Below are positions 50,722 to 63,492 of a stretch of DNA of 64,000 nt, one piece after another (position 1 is the stretch's first letter; each line of letters begins with the position of its first letter). Source of the DNA: Puffinus mauretanicus (taxonomy: Eukaryota; Chordata; Aves; Procellariiformes; Procellariidae); contig JAJKFH010000913.1 in assembly GCA_023333565.1 (NCBI GenBank), positions 248,001 to 312,000 of the forward strand. Reading direction: 5' to 3'. The position numbers and the translations under genes were made by a program. The notes under the pieces were generated by a model, which was given only the letters and a program-made list of their open reading frames with translations, made no database searches and was not told where the DNA came from.

Positions 50722-53700
50722 GTATGTGTATTGCTCTTGTGTTGCAAGCATGAGAACAAAGGTAGCAAAGACTTTCGAGGGGGTTTTTTCATGTTATTAG
50801 TCTGTAACCAGAGATTAAAAAAATTCACATCTAAGAATGTCCAAGTATTTACAGAAACTACAAGTTACTGTTTCCGTTATTTTTTGTACACACCTTTTTT
50901 ACCCCTTAAATATGGAGCACTTCTTTATCAAGCAGCAGCAAGCTTTATAGTGTTTTTCACCAGTCATTTTAGTGTTACCATAAAAACTCCTTCCCCTTGC
51001 ACCTATAAAAGTCATAATTTGCTGCAAGCTCAGTGGAGCTATTTGTAATATTATTTTAGTTTTAGTCTTTATCATGAGCCCAATGGGCAGATTTACTCTA
51101 GAAAATGAGACTGCAGGTTGAATGGGAATAGGCTTTTTGGTTTGACTTATTTTTTGAGTGTTTGCTACAGGGACAAAAGTTTTTGCTGTTGCGTGTATTT
51201 CTACTTGATACTATGTTTCCAAAGCAATCAGGTTTTGAAAAAAGTTTATTAGTCAATCAACAAAGTACCGTTTTTAAGAAGAAAAGGAATTATAGTAATT
51301 AACAAGCAACTTAATCCTATGTGACTTTGTTTATATAAAACACTATGATTTATAAAAGAAATATCCATGAGGAATGCTCTTTGGAGGTGACTGAGAAATG
51401 CAGATCTACAAAATGCTCAGGCCTGGATGACTTACCCTGATGTTCATTTCAGAGTAAACAACTTTCACAGAGCAATTAGAAATCAACTGAGTGGTTCTGT
51501 TATACCTGGCAAGCTAAAATTAATTTAGTGCATTAGTTCATTATAGCTTAAGCTTCAGATTTAAATATCAAAAATGTAGTCGTATTTACAGATTAGCTTT
51601 GTGTTTATCTGCTTTCTGTGATATGTGGGCATCTGTCTTTGCTAATCTTAAGAGAATGTAATCAGAGAGGGTTTTATTTCTTTTATTTACAGCATTTGCT
51701 GCTTTTTCCCTATGGTGACAAAAGCCTTCTGAAGCTTTTTTGTCTTTGGATCTCAAAACTGTAGATTAAGACCAACGCTTGAACCCTAGCTATATGATGT
51801 TCTTCCATGGCAAAAAGTTCTTCATTGTAAATGAGTAAAAGCAACTGAGTTTTTATATTGATGTTTATGAAATGGGAGGGGGGGGGAAGGACAACTTGGT
51901 TCCATCCAAAAATCACAATTCCATTTTAAGTATGGGTTTTGAATAGATTTGGGAACTTAAAGCTCAACTCTGACCATGGAAAGCTGTGTCCCTAGTGCGT
52001 GTTGATTGTACAAATCCAATTCTGGAAGTGAATTGGGGCGGGGGGGGCAGTGGGCAGAGACAGTGCTCATCCAGGGTTCTTTCACTCTGCAATCTCCCTC
52101 ACCAGGGTGGGTGCATAGTGGCTTCACTTCAACATGTTCTTCAATGGTCGTATTTGTAAAAGGTATGCAGATGTCTTTTGATTTCTTGTGGTTAGGGTAA
52201 CTGCGGCCTACCTGTGTCATGTCATTACCAAAACTAACTTTGCAGTAATTCCAGTCTTGGTCCTTAAATCGGTTATGTGCTCTGACATCAGCTTCTTGGA
52301 TCCCCTTAACTTTTGCTCCTAATGACTTTTTCTTGTAAGCTAAAGAGGCCTTTTATTCATGCCTGTTTCTGTAATGTCCCATTCCTAAATGAACTGCTGT
52401 CCTCTGGGGCCTCAACTGAATTCCTGAAAATGCTTGGCTGGAAACTTTTTTCTAGATTTAAACAAATTCTAGGAAAGAACTCAGATAGCTATTATGCTAC
52501 TTCAGTAACTGTAGCTGACTTCATATTCTCCTGCTTGCTGTCGCTTCTAATACCATAATTTTTTACCCAAATCTCTTCAATACTACCTGCTAGGAGACAC
52601 CAAGATGAAGCAAAAAGAATGTATTGCCTGAGGTATTTGCATTATTTAGGGCATCTAGTTTGGACAATTATGTAAGGAGCCTCAACTTCCTGATTGGTCA
52701 AAGGAGTCTGAGGAAAGCTACTCCTTTCATTTAATGGTATGATTACCCATGTGTTATCTTTAGCCTTCAGTGGACCCTAATGAGGGTACTTGCACATCTA
52801 GTTAAATCATGCACTTCCTTAAATGATGGGCATTCCAGTGTCTGTACTTCTACTTCATTTTTTAAAAATCTGTCTTTAAAAAAAGCATCTTTTCCTGTTA
52901 GCCTCCACACCTCACCATTTGTCTGAAAAGCTGTACATTTTCCCTAAAACCAGTTCCTTTCAGAAGCCTGTTCTCTTGAGCCCTCTTTAACCCTTTCTGG
53001 GCTATGTCCCTTGTTTAACATACTCTTGGACTCTGCCTTTTACTTGGTTTTCTGCTTGAGCCCATCTAAAGGCTACTTTTCAGCTTTGCTGCTTGCACAT
53101 CACCCTTTACTGTGCTGCTATGTTTCTGGATTTCGTATTTGTCATTAGTAGCAATTTTTCCTCTGCTGTAAACTAGTTAACATTGGGGCTCCATAAAATC
53201 AATAACTGATCAACTGATTGTAGAAAATAGGAAGGTAAATTAACTTTTGTTGCATTTTTCTGGCATCGTATAAGAAAATACTGCCCTCTGTTACTGTAGG
53301 ACACGGGACCAGTGAGCCCTGCTGAGCTGGGCTTCTGCCTCCGCTAGCTGGGACATCGGCTGTCTCTGTGCCAGGACGCCACTGCAGCTGTCTTCCTCCA
53401 GTCGTGCGGCTGTTCTGCCTGCAGGCTGAGAACAGTAGCTGTTTGCAAGGGCAGGTGTCCGGCTCCGTGAGCAGACGTTCCTGCGTCTGGGTGCTGTTTG
53501 TCACTATAATGAGTTGGCTTCCTACCATCTCATCTCTGAATGCCCTTAATGTGCTTGTAACCACTAGTTCCCATATTGTGGCCACAGACTGATTTATGGG
53601 TTCCTGTCTTGCTGACCACTCTGTTGAAGCTTCTTGTGTGCTGCTAAAGCATTTGGAATGTTTGTGGTTTTAAAGTGCCTGGACAGTCTCAACATTATGG

Positions 53701-56440
53701 TGGCCGAACTGGGCCTTTTGCCCCAATGAATAAGATCCTCCACCCCCAACATATCCTTATCCATTCCTGCATTGGATCACTTAGCCAAAAATAAAGTTCT
53801 TATGACTGTCAGTATTAAATAGTTTCTGAAAGCTACTGGAAAGAGACCGATAGCTGCATATGAAGCTTGCTTCATTTGCTGGGAAATTATTGTAAATAAG
53901 CAAGAAGATAAGAGCTCAGGTAACAATCTATTTACTCAGCTCTGCAGCATAAGTAGCTGACATATATTATTTGAATGCATTTCTCTTGACCTTCAATCTT
54001 GGGACCCTCCTCTTGGAGGGGATTTCTGTCTGATTGCCTGAGGACACAGACTAGAGTTTATGATTAGGGGAACTGAGGAAGTAACTCTGATGGCCTGCAG
54101 AGAAGCTGGGAAAGAAAGGCATGTAACACATACTGCGAGTGGTGTGCAGGTGCCTTTGGTCTTTGCTCAAAAGCTTGCCCTGAATTTGAGACTACTTAGG
54201 TTTGTTCCAGCTCAATCATTCAGGTCTCAAAGGTGATGGTTATTTTTGTTAGTTACACATACATAACAAGACTTGGACAGTTGTAAAAGTTTATTTTATG
54301 AGTTACTCCTTGAATAATACTTTTCACTCCAACTTCTAAATGCAGCTTATGCTTTTTTTGAAGCCAAAGAAAAGTAACATACAAATATGAACATTTGTTA
54401 TGGAATTTAAATTTTTAACCAGATTTTTGCTAGTCAGTTTTCCAGTTGTTTTCTTACCTCAATTTTCCCTAGTGACATTCCCGGGGGAAAGCTGCTACAT
54501 GAAGTGCACTGTTTTGCTTAAAAAGACTGAACGCTAAGGATGACTCTTATATACTGCGTTCCTCCAAACAGTGTTAGCAAAATGTTTGAAAGGGATGGTG
54601 TTAAGGCCAGGTGAGGACAAACCCCCCCAGACAGGACTGCAGCTCTGTGCAGGCAGAGAGCTGTCGGTGTTAGCTTGGGCGGATGCTGTGCTAGCACAGC
54701 TGTGCATGGCTCTGCTTGCTCGGTGCACGCACTGTGGGGCCGTGGTGCTGTTGGCAGCTGTGTGCAAGGGGGTGCCTTGGTTATAGGGCTGAAACAGGGC
54801 ACTTCAAGCTCTGTTATGGCAAATGTACTACTCTGAAGGTAGGTTGTGCAAAGAAGTCTTGCTTCAGCCTTGCTGATGTTTGGGCTGCCTTATGGCACAA
54901 CTAGTATAGTTGTATACTATAGAATAGTACCAAAGAGCGATAAAGCTGGTCTACCTGTGCAATGCTACCTGGCTAGGTACCACAGATGTAATGTAGCTCT
55001 ACAATATGCCAGAAATGCTTAATTTGGAAACAGTGTCACAGAAACAGTCCAAAAATTGTTCAAAAAATTACCTGGAACTGGTGCCTGGAAGAGTCAGAGG
55101 AAAAAGTGATTGAGGCTACTTTGTTTGGACAGACTCTGTTCTCCACTATCAATTTTTTTTGAAGAAAATTTTATTTCCCACAGTTTGTGGATAATGATAA
55201 ACAAAATTTCCCCAAAAGGTGGTATTTCCATCATGAGCAAAAAGCACACAAAGTATTTAAGCGCACGACTTAAAATCAGTTCAAATGAAAGGTGGGATAT
55301 TCTGCAGCATGGCTTTTCAATATCTACTTTTTCAGTATTTATTTCTTGTTTTTGAAATTTCAGCAAAAAATTAAAGTTCAGTTTTCAACCAAAAAAATCC
55401 GTTGTCAATTGTTTACTAACAAAAATATTCTTCAAGGAGAAATGCCAGGTTTCTGTATGGGAAATGCATTGTTGTGGAAAATCAGCTGTTCCTTTATTAT
55501 GAGGTGTACTTCATCTTGTACCAACCGAGAAATGAAGTTACTTTTCTCAGTTGCCCTGTTAGTTAAATGCAGAAAGAAGGATGATGGGCTTTTTACCTAT
55601 GCCTCTTTGCAGAGAGCAATACACTGCATTCCTTTCACAATTTTGTCTTATAGACAAAGTAAACATGCCAGTACCTAAACAATTAACTGGGAAATATTAC
55701 ATTAAACTAAACAGTGTAGTATGAATGGCACAGAATATTCAGTAAGGCCTGAAATAGATCTGAGTGCAGTTAAGTCAATGCTATAGTGCTCCAGGTAATG
55801 GTTCAGATTTTGAGTAATTAAAGCAACTGGAATTGACTTTCCTCCAACGAGTACAGCTCAACAGGATAAAATTGAGGGGAAGATACACACTACTGTGTTG
55901 CACTAATACTTAGTGCTTCTCCAGTGAATTGCAGAGTTGTGTGTGCATGCAGTTACATGCACAGGTGTGTGCTTGTTGGAAATAATTCTGTAGGGCATTG
56001 CACTTAAATTTGAAAGGTTGTTAGCAAGGACTTTTTGCCCAAAGGGTAGCTTGTAGGTATCATATTTAACTAAACATGAGGAAAACAAATGTCTAAAAAA
56101 AGTAGGTCTAATTTAACCCTTTATTAAATGAACAAGAACAAATTCGGGTTTGTGTGCTTGAGTCATGTTTCTGTCTATTGTGTGCAAACTCCTTACCAGA
56201 CTCCCAACTCATCAGATAGACTGTAGGCAATAAAAATGGTGTAATAGAGGATAAGTAACTAAAACTCTGCTTCAGCTGGTAATAGGTAAGAGTAGAAATA
56301 ACTCAGCCAGTTTGAGTCATGAACCAAAGGTACGCTAATGTCAGCAGGAGAAAATTTCCATTGATGAAGCTTAATGTTGATAAAACCTTCTCAAGTGTGT
56401 GCTTTAGAGTTGGTTTTTTTTTTTCCCCCATATGCTCTAG
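50722..56440. other. non-coding stretch with two GC-richer patches
   Basis: No gene recognised. Patches at about 53,290-53,490 and 54,600-54,780 are GC-richer than the flanks and hold overlapping frames on both strands (up to 128 codons at 53,199-53,585 minus), which is what GC-rich DNA gives by chance. A G-rich run lies at 51,874-51,889 and a G-quadruplex-type run at 52,035. The rest is AT-rich. It is consistent with intron or intergenic DNA. Confidence 0.5.
52035..52053 (+). other. potential G-quadruplex motif
   Basis: GGGGCGGGGGGGGCAGTGGG offers four G-runs with short loops. It lies next to 51,874-51,889, another long G-run about 150 bp upstream. Its biological role is unknown. Confidence 0.45.
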
Positions 56441-56511
56441 TAGGATGAAAATGAGTGACATCAAGATCTCTTTTAAATGTGAATTAGGATTTCCTGACAT
56501 ATCAGTGGCTG
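56441..56511 (+). other. candidate internal exon (71 nt), unidentified
   Basis: A long pyrimidine tract (T-run, then CCCCC, ending GCTCTAG at 56,440) precedes 71 nt that end at GTGGCTG followed by GTATGT at 56,512. One frame is open through it and reads RMKMSDIKISFKCELGFPDI then SVAG; it is part of a longer 121-codon open frame (56,319-56,684) which runs through both proposed splice sites. The acceptor is one of the best pyrimidine tracts in the window. The donor is moderate. No protein family is recognised, and the unspliced open frame is equally possible or equally accidental. Confidence 0.2.
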
Positions 56512-59500
56512 GTATGTCACTTAAAAGTGAATTTTGTAGCTTCCAGAAAATAGACGGAAATCCCTACAATTTGCTAGGCCAACGGTGCATTTTGACTGAA
56601 ACTTTCCTTCCTTCCATAGCTTTCAGCAAAGAAGCAAGGAAGGAAAGTAGGAAAAGGGCTGAAAGTACTATGCCAACACTTTAATGTCATGCTTGATGCT
56701 TATTTGGTTATCTAAGCATGTAAACAGTGTCTGATTGATGGAAATGCTACCTAGTGACTCTCCAGTCCCTTCAGATTTCTTCTCCCAAGACTTCATTGGG
56801 TGGGCCGGGAGGAGTTGAAGATTTCTTTATAGGTCTGTTAAGGTCCATTATGGATCCAGGGACTTGGAACATATTTAGGACTGCTCAAAATATCATAAGG
56901 CTTAGGTCTACCTGACTTCACCAAGACAGGCTTTCCTGTCCATAGTGGAGAGGGGGCAAGGGTGGGGGGGAAAAAACCCAAAACCAACCAAACAAAACCA
57001 CCAAACAAACAAAAAAAAAGCAAAACACGGACAAAAGCATGCTCTGGAACTGAGCCCAACAATAAATCCCAAACTGATAAATTAGCTATTAGTAAAGCCC
57101 TCTGAGGTAGTAAAACAATGTACTGATATCAATCCTGGTAAGAGTTGCTTATTAAATGTAAACAGTACAAACTTGATTACATTTTGGTTTTGTTTTGTTT
57201 TTCCAAAAGACACTTTCAAGTATTTTTCCTTTTTGTATATACTAGTTTCCTTGAATAAATGGAGCAGTTGAGAGGCAAGAGGGTTCTTATCTTTCTTTCA
57301 AAGGTTCCTGCCTAGTGGTAAGGTATTATCAACAAGAGGCAGGGACATATTCTTTAAGAGCACGCTTGGGAGAAGATGGATAAATGCTGCTAGCTGCAAG
57401 CTTTGTTTCAGTAATGAATCATGCCCAAAGAGTTCACAAGAGCTAAATAAATGAGCAAGATAATGTTTGTCAGGACAGGAGACATTAAATGCTCCTGATT
57501 TTTCTGATTTTCACAACTAGACTATACTATTTTTCTCTATAATAATATTAAAATAGATTAGTGCTAATCTGGTAAAACAAATGTATGTGGTACTTGTTGC
57601 TAGAGAAATTAAATTCTACCACTTAAAAATCAAAAACCCCTTCAGCTCCTGCATTCAGGAAAAGAAAAACAATTCTTAGGATATAATAAAAACCATATCT
57701 GAATAAACTGATACTAAATGCTAGCTCTAATTAGTCTGTTTCTGATAGTTATCAATTCATATATTATGTATGCAGTGACCAAAAAGAGTGGGTCTTAGAT
57801 GGGATTGAAGTATTCTGCCAGATGTCCAGCACAAATAAACCATTCCCACAAAGATTGCGTGGGGGTTTTTTTGGTGCTCCACCCCCTCAGGAAAATGTTT
57901 TATGAACTGTGTATCATATGCTTGAGTGAATATCTCCTCATGTGTGTTCTTCTCTAAACATGTTTCTTCTCTGTACGTGGCAGTTGCCCAGGCAAGAGAT
58001 GCATTCTTTGTGAGTGAGAATGATTAATGCACATCTAGAGGACGATGTGGATGGCTTAATTAAATTTTGGGGTGTGATAGTAGCAAAAGCGCATTCAGGG
58101 CTAACTTTTAGCAGGAACAGGGAGGAGATATGTTAATTGCATAAGACTACAGAAGATGACAGTGAGACCCTCTTACCATAACCTGAATTGTTGTTGTTGT
58201 TTCCTTAAATCTGCAACTGCTTCAGATTGCCCTGGGTACACTGCAGTATCAGTGAAGTTACAGTACTGTCCAACAGATACCCAGGCTGTTTGCATATATG
58301 ACTGTGCTTCATGCATTTCAGCAAAACTCTACACTTCAATTTCGTTTTTTTTATTCCTAATTAAATCAGATCTCTACAGGAATGCTTTTAAAGATATTAT
58401 TTTAAAGCTAATAAGAAGAAAAAAATTCATTGTAACATTGCTTGTCTCATTTAAGCAATTTCTTTTTCTGCTTTTTTGGAGGGTTGTGCTAATTCTAAAT
58501 TGTCTGGGTTAGTGAAAGCTAGAGAAGAAATAGAAGGGGATGCTTGGGGGTGAGGAAAACAAACCTTCTTGCTGCTGCCAATGAATCTGAATCCTAATTT
58601 AATTTGTCCCTGCTTCTCTAGTCGTTGCTGCACTGGTATATAGCCTACCTATTAAGTAGTGTGCAAGCGGGAACAATCTCATTTCTTACTGAAATGGTTT
58701 AGAGTTGCATTTTTTTCTGTGGAAAAACTACTAGAGCTGACATAGCAGTCTTAAAAGACCAAAATGGAATGGGCCAGTCGCAGATCAATGAGCTAAGTGG
58801 AGAAGATCACAAGAAAACTAATTTATGAAATGTGGGAAGTATATTATCGTGATTGTGCTTGATGTGTGCCATCCTTGATTATCCTGAAAATGCTAGCATG
58901 TGGGCATGTGTGATGCACTAGATGTGCAAGTGCACATTTTTCAATACTGTGTAAAAATATGATATGACTTGATTTGTTTCATGAAGAGCTCTTCGTGGGG
59001 AAGAAAATCCTCTGAACTTTTTTGAAGGACAAGTCTCTGACAAAGAATGACAAAATCACTCTTTTATAGTACTAATAGATATGAGTAATAGGATTCATTA
59101 CTGACAAAAGGCATGGTAGCTTAGACTTGCTATGATAAATTAGTTGCATCATTTGCGCAAACTCAATTTGAGGGCACCTGAAAAATGTAGGCACCTTGAA
59201 GAGAAACTGTCCTCAGTGAAATTGTAGGTATTTACAGAAGTAGTAAGCTTTGCTGTGAAGAGCTGTAAAACTGCCACAGGGCATAAACAATGTTTGAAAT
59301 GCATTCAGACACACTAGTCATGAATTATAAATGTCTTTGTGACCCTTCCTCAGCAAGTTGGCCACTGGGGTTAACTGTCATCTAGTCAGGGTTTATGACC
59401 CAATGGAAATGTGCATGTTGGCTTACTTTGTGGTCCTGCAGCCCGAGAGGAGCTACCAAAAGCAGAAGAAAATAATTACAGAGAGATTTGAAGAGAAGAA

Positions 59501-59870
59501 AGAGGAAAGAGATCAGCTTTCTAACTTTGGTTTCTGTTAACACAGTATTAATTTCTTTAATGCTTTGTAAATTAATGATGGCAAAGAGAACTGCAAAGCT
59601 TGTGCCCTTTTCTCAAAAAATAGTACATGTACTTCTAATGCTGATAACCTTACTTCTGTAAGGCAACACTGCTGCTTAATTTTATGCACAGCTGGGAGGC
59701 CTCTTCAGCGGACCAGAAGTTGATGGAAACCATGATATACACAACAAAATATAGGTTCATAGAAAAGAAGAAAGGCATGTCTGTCTGATTATACGTGATA
59801 ACTTGTGCTTCCCATAAGGATTGGGGGAGTATAATACACCTAAAGCAATGATGTTTTCTATACCTTTACT
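56512..59870. other. AT-rich non-coding stretch, no gene seen
   Basis: No gene recognised. A G-run (56,952-56,970) abuts an A/C-rich simple tract (56,971-57,026). The 118-codon plus frame at 58,156-58,512 contains homopolymer-derived runs and no family resemblance, and is treated as chance. It is consistent with intron or intergenic DNA. Confidence 0.5.
56952..57026. repeat. G-run next to A/C-rich low-complexity tract
   Basis: GGGGGCAAGGGTGGGGGGG (a potential G-quadruplex with loops of 3, 1 and 1) is followed directly by about 55 bases made almost only of A and C (AAACCAACC-type units). This is a sharp strand-asymmetric low-complexity junction. It is probably simple-sequence expansion. Confidence 0.7.
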
Positions 59871-60440
59871 AGAATCATAGAATAGTTTGGGTTGGAAGGG
59901 ACCTTTAAAGGTCATCTAGTCCAACCCCCCTGCCCTGGGCAGGGACATCTCCAACTCAGAGCCCCGTCCAACCTGACCTTGAATGTTTCCAGGGATGGAG
60001 CATCTACCACCTCTCTGGGCAACCTGTGCCAGTGTTTCACCACCCTCATGGTAAAAAATGTCTTCCTTATATCTAGTCTGAATCCACCCTCTTTTAGTTT
60101 AAAACTATTCCCCCTTGTCCTGTCGCAACAGGCCCTGCTAAAAAGTTTGTCCCCACCTTTCTTATAAGCCCCCTTTAAGTACTGAAAGGCTGCAATAAGG
60201 TCTCCCCAAAGCCTTCTTTTCTCCAGGCTGAACAACCCCAACTCTCTCAGCCTTTCTTCATAGGCGAGGTGTTCCATCCCCCTGATCATTTTTGTGGCCG
60301 CCTCTGGACCCGCTCCAACAGGTCCATGTCTTTCCTGTGCTGAGGACCCCAGAGCTGGACGCAGCACTGCAGGTGGGGTCTCACCAGAGCAGAGCAGAGG
60401 GGCAGAATCACCTCCCTTGACCTGCTGGCCCTGCTTGATG
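59871..60440 (-). mobile_element. CR1 LINE, 5'-truncated, minus strand
   Basis: This is the clearest CR1 copy. The plus strand starts AGAATCATAGAATAG, the complement of the ATTCTATG-type 3' terminal repeats of CR1, then GTTTGGGTTGGAAGGGACCT. The minus strand has a 151-codon frame (59,912-60,367) containing [35 protein letters not shown] and [18 protein letters not shown], which are hallmark strings of the C-terminal end of CR1 ORF2 (reverse transcriptase). The frame is largely intact across the copy, so it is younger than the other two CR1 fragments. About 570 bp remain; the endonuclease and catalytic RT domains are absent, so it cannot move. The truncation point near 60,440 follows TCGACC-like CR1 sequence. 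Confidence 0.96.
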
Positions 60441-61977
60441 GTCAGAGATGTATCTAAAAGTTGTTTTTGCTAAAACAACTGAAGTTTTCTAAAAGTTATC
60501 AGTTTTGCTAATATTTCCAGTATATAAAGCCCAAATTCAGTAGGTACTGTGCAAATAAATTGAATATAGAAACATTTCTGATAGTGAATGGGAATTGAAA
60601 ACTGCCCAGTAAAGCCATCAGTGGCTGATGTTGCTATGAGCATAACAAACCTCTGTTGGTGTTCGCTATAAAGATCTGAAAATGAGATGAGGTCCTCTGT
60701 ATCCTAGCAGAAAGCTGGAGTGTTCTACAGGTTAGCCCTGGTAACTAAAAGGCGATTTTCTTCTGATCCTGCAATGTTTGTTCTCAAACCAGCCTAACAG
60801 TCTTTGACAAATGATTTTACTGTTTTGGAGAGTGTGCTGGGAAGCTAAAGCACTTGTAAAGGAATCCCAGTACTCGAGTTTATAGACTTGATCTGCCTTT
60901 GGGAGACACGTCATTTTTAGAGAGTTACCTTGAACTTCCCCTTTACAAGCCAGATTAAGGTAAAATGCAAATAAAGGATTTATTTTCATAATACCCAGAA
61001 TACACAGCACAGTTGCAAGTGTTTATATAGAAGATATAGATGATGGAATAAAGGCGGCAGGGGAGAGAAATCTGAAAGTTCTGTCTTTTCTGTATCTGAT
61101 TTGCTGCAGCTGCTTTCCTGAGCAAACCTTATCAGGGATCCTTTTTCTGTGTATCCCCATCTCAAAGGGACCATTTACCAGAAAGTGACCTCTTGAATGC
61201 TCTGGATTACTTGTCATGGTTTTCCTTTCCGTACAATAATCTTTAAGAATGCATATGTGACAAATGGTGAAGGTGACTTTGAAGTAGCCAGTTAGTAATA
61301 AATTACTACTTCACCTTACTGGTTGTGCCAAATTGAATGCAAAACCACTTAGTGTTACCTGGTATACCTGTAGTAATCAAGTAAGTCCATCTGTGTGGAA
61401 ATCCTGCATTTACAATTTTAAACTGCAGATGTTTCAGAGGAGAAGAATCATGAAATTAGCTCAGTAGTTTGCTATTCCTAGATACATCAGCCAATGCCCT
61501 CCCCTTCCCCCCCAAATACAGAAGAATTTCCTAGTTATTAAAAAAAACCTGTGATTAGCTGGAAGTTGAAGACTTCTGTGGGTTTTTGTTTTATTTTAAA
61601 ATAGGAAAATCCATTATTTTACTTCTGGAAAAAGTGAACATTAGCCATAAACTGAATGTGGACCACAGCTACTGTCATGTGAGCTGACCATTCAGCATCC
61701 TCCTGAATGCTAGAGCATCAGTGACAAATCATTTGTCACCTGTGATCTTTCTTACTAGGGCGCTTTCCACTGATATTGCCCTCTGAGATATGTTTTGCTT
61801 TATCCAGGAAGCATACCAGTTAAACTTGAGAAAGAAAATAAGAAAGTCGGTGTTGGATGCACTAAGCAGTGTCCTCTTTGCAACAGTGCTCTCAGCAGGA
61901 CTGAATGAAGAGCATTTGGAGTGCAGCACTGATGGCAGACGTGAGGTAGATGAGTTATTGTTGTCAGATGATTTTTC
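60441..61977. other. AT-rich non-coding stretch, no gene seen
   Basis: No recognised gene. Overlapping minus-strand frames at 60,732-61,217 (62-92 codons) have no similarity that I know. It is consistent with intron or intergenic DNA. Confidence 0.5.
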
Positions 61978-62046
61978 AGTTAATGATTGTGCAGTGCTTT
62001 GAAGAGGTAAAGTGCTATATCACTGTTAAGAATTATTATTATTATT
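61978..62046 (+). repeat. probable 3' end of an ancient SINE/LINE with ATT tail
   Basis: GTGCAGTGCTTTGAAGAGG, then TAAAGTGCTATATCACTG and (ATT)5, matches the layout shared by many old amniote SINE and L2-like tails: a GCTTTG box, then about 15 bp later an AAAGTGCTATATAA box, then an ATT repeat. The body of the element upstream is too decayed to recognise. The 70-codon plus frame 61,790-62,002 overlaps this and is not treated as a gene. Confidence 0.45.
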
Positions 62047-63492
62047 CAGTTCCCAAAAGATTACAGAGCAGATAAGGTTTTTATAGTATTTTTCCTTTGG
62101 ATTTTTTTTTCTAGTGTGGTTGAAAACAGAATGTGAACAAGGCTCTTTTGGCTGTGACGATTTAAATATGTGCAATTTAAAAAAAGATTAGATGTGATGT
62201 TCTTAACTATCTCATTCAAACTCATTCCAAAACACTTCATCTTCTGAGTGAAAACAGTTCTACTGCCTGAAAATTAATCCAAAACAAGAACTTGTGCTGG
62301 TTGTGAAGAGCTGAATTGAGCTAATTCATTTGTTGGGTCCAATCCATACATAGAAATGCACGTAAAACAAATCCCGCTTCTCATGTCATTGCCTTCTCAA
62401 GGCTGTGCAAACCCTGTACTATTTTATCATTTTTAATAAAATTTGAGCCAGGCCTAAGAAATCTGCACCAATTTCTGAAGCCAGAAGGAAGACAGGGAGG
62501 ACGATAAAACTGTAGAACTAGATTATTTGTGAATCTCAACACCTGCATGTTGTTTTTCCCAAAAATAATAATAAGGATGAAATTGCACTCTTCTGTAATT
62601 CTACCCATAGCAGACTTCACATTACACTGCATCTCTCATCAATATTGGTTAACTTTAACCTTGTATTACGACCTTCTGTCCAAGTCCCATGGCTTTTAGA
62701 GATAGAGCCAAACACGGACAGATTTGGATTCTTTGTTCCCTTTCTGGAATGCTTTTTAGAGAGCAATGTATGTTCATATATCTTACCTCTTAAGTCTGAT
62801 GCAACATAGTTAAAACAGATTTTTAGTGAGAATTGTTGCAGAATTTAGCCAAGAGAAACAGTTGTTTTGATTCTGAGGGAGACTTTGATTCATTATTTTG
62901 AGTTAATGCACACAGTACACCAAAGATCTTGTATTTGCTTGATAATGGTATTTGGACACTGGGTACAAGCTAAGTTAATTTTGAATGTGCTGTCATCTTC
63001 TGCTACAGAGTGGGAGGTGGGTGATGCCCAGCTGCTTGCTGTGCAGCTTCCTGTTGTTTCAAAGGTTGTTGAAAAATCCTGTTTTTCAACATATGTGGCT
63101 TTTGAAGTTATGATAAAATTTCAGTACTTGACAAAATCCTGTCAATTTTACTGAAATTTTATTTTGTAGAGAGGGAAATATTTCAATGAGGAGAAACAGT
63201 AAAACAACTTTTTCTTTCGTTGGAGAGTGAAAGCTTTAAATTGTGTTATTTATCATAGTGAAATTTTAAATGTTAAAAATTTACTCTGGGGAAAAAAAAT
63301 TCCCTTGACCTTTTCCTTCATAAAAAATAATGAAATCTTCATGACCTAGATTTGTCTTCTGCACAGCTGTTCTTTTAACATGAAGAGTTGTTACTATCCT
63401 ACCAAATTTGTGGGAGGTTTTGCTTTGAAAAAAAATCTGATACCATCAGTGACAGGTATGATTTCTGCCTCAAACTTGATTAGTTTCATATA
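62047..63492. other. AT-rich non-coding stretch, no gene seen
   Basis: No recognised gene, RNA or repeat. A 95-codon plus frame (62,867-63,154) has no family resemblance and no convincing splice sites. It is consistent with intron or intergenic DNA. Confidence 0.5.

Noticed and set aside
53199..53585. 128-codon minus frame as a gene
   Set aside because: It lies in a GC-richer patch where plus and minus frames overlap. It has no family resemblance and no splice context.
57100..57125. let-7-like string CTGAGGTAGTA
   Set aside because: The match to the microRNA stops after the seed (continues AAACAATG) and no hairpin partner is present.
58156..58512. 118-codon plus frame as a membrane protein
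   Set aside because: Its hydrophobicity comes from T-rich runs, a common artefact in AT-rich DNA. No known family or conserved motif is seen.
59892..60167. 91-codon plus frame
   Set aside because: It is the antisense of the CR1 copy.
59912..60367. 151-codon minus frame as a host gene
   Set aside because: It is the C-terminal end of CR1 ORF2 in a 5'-truncated LINE.
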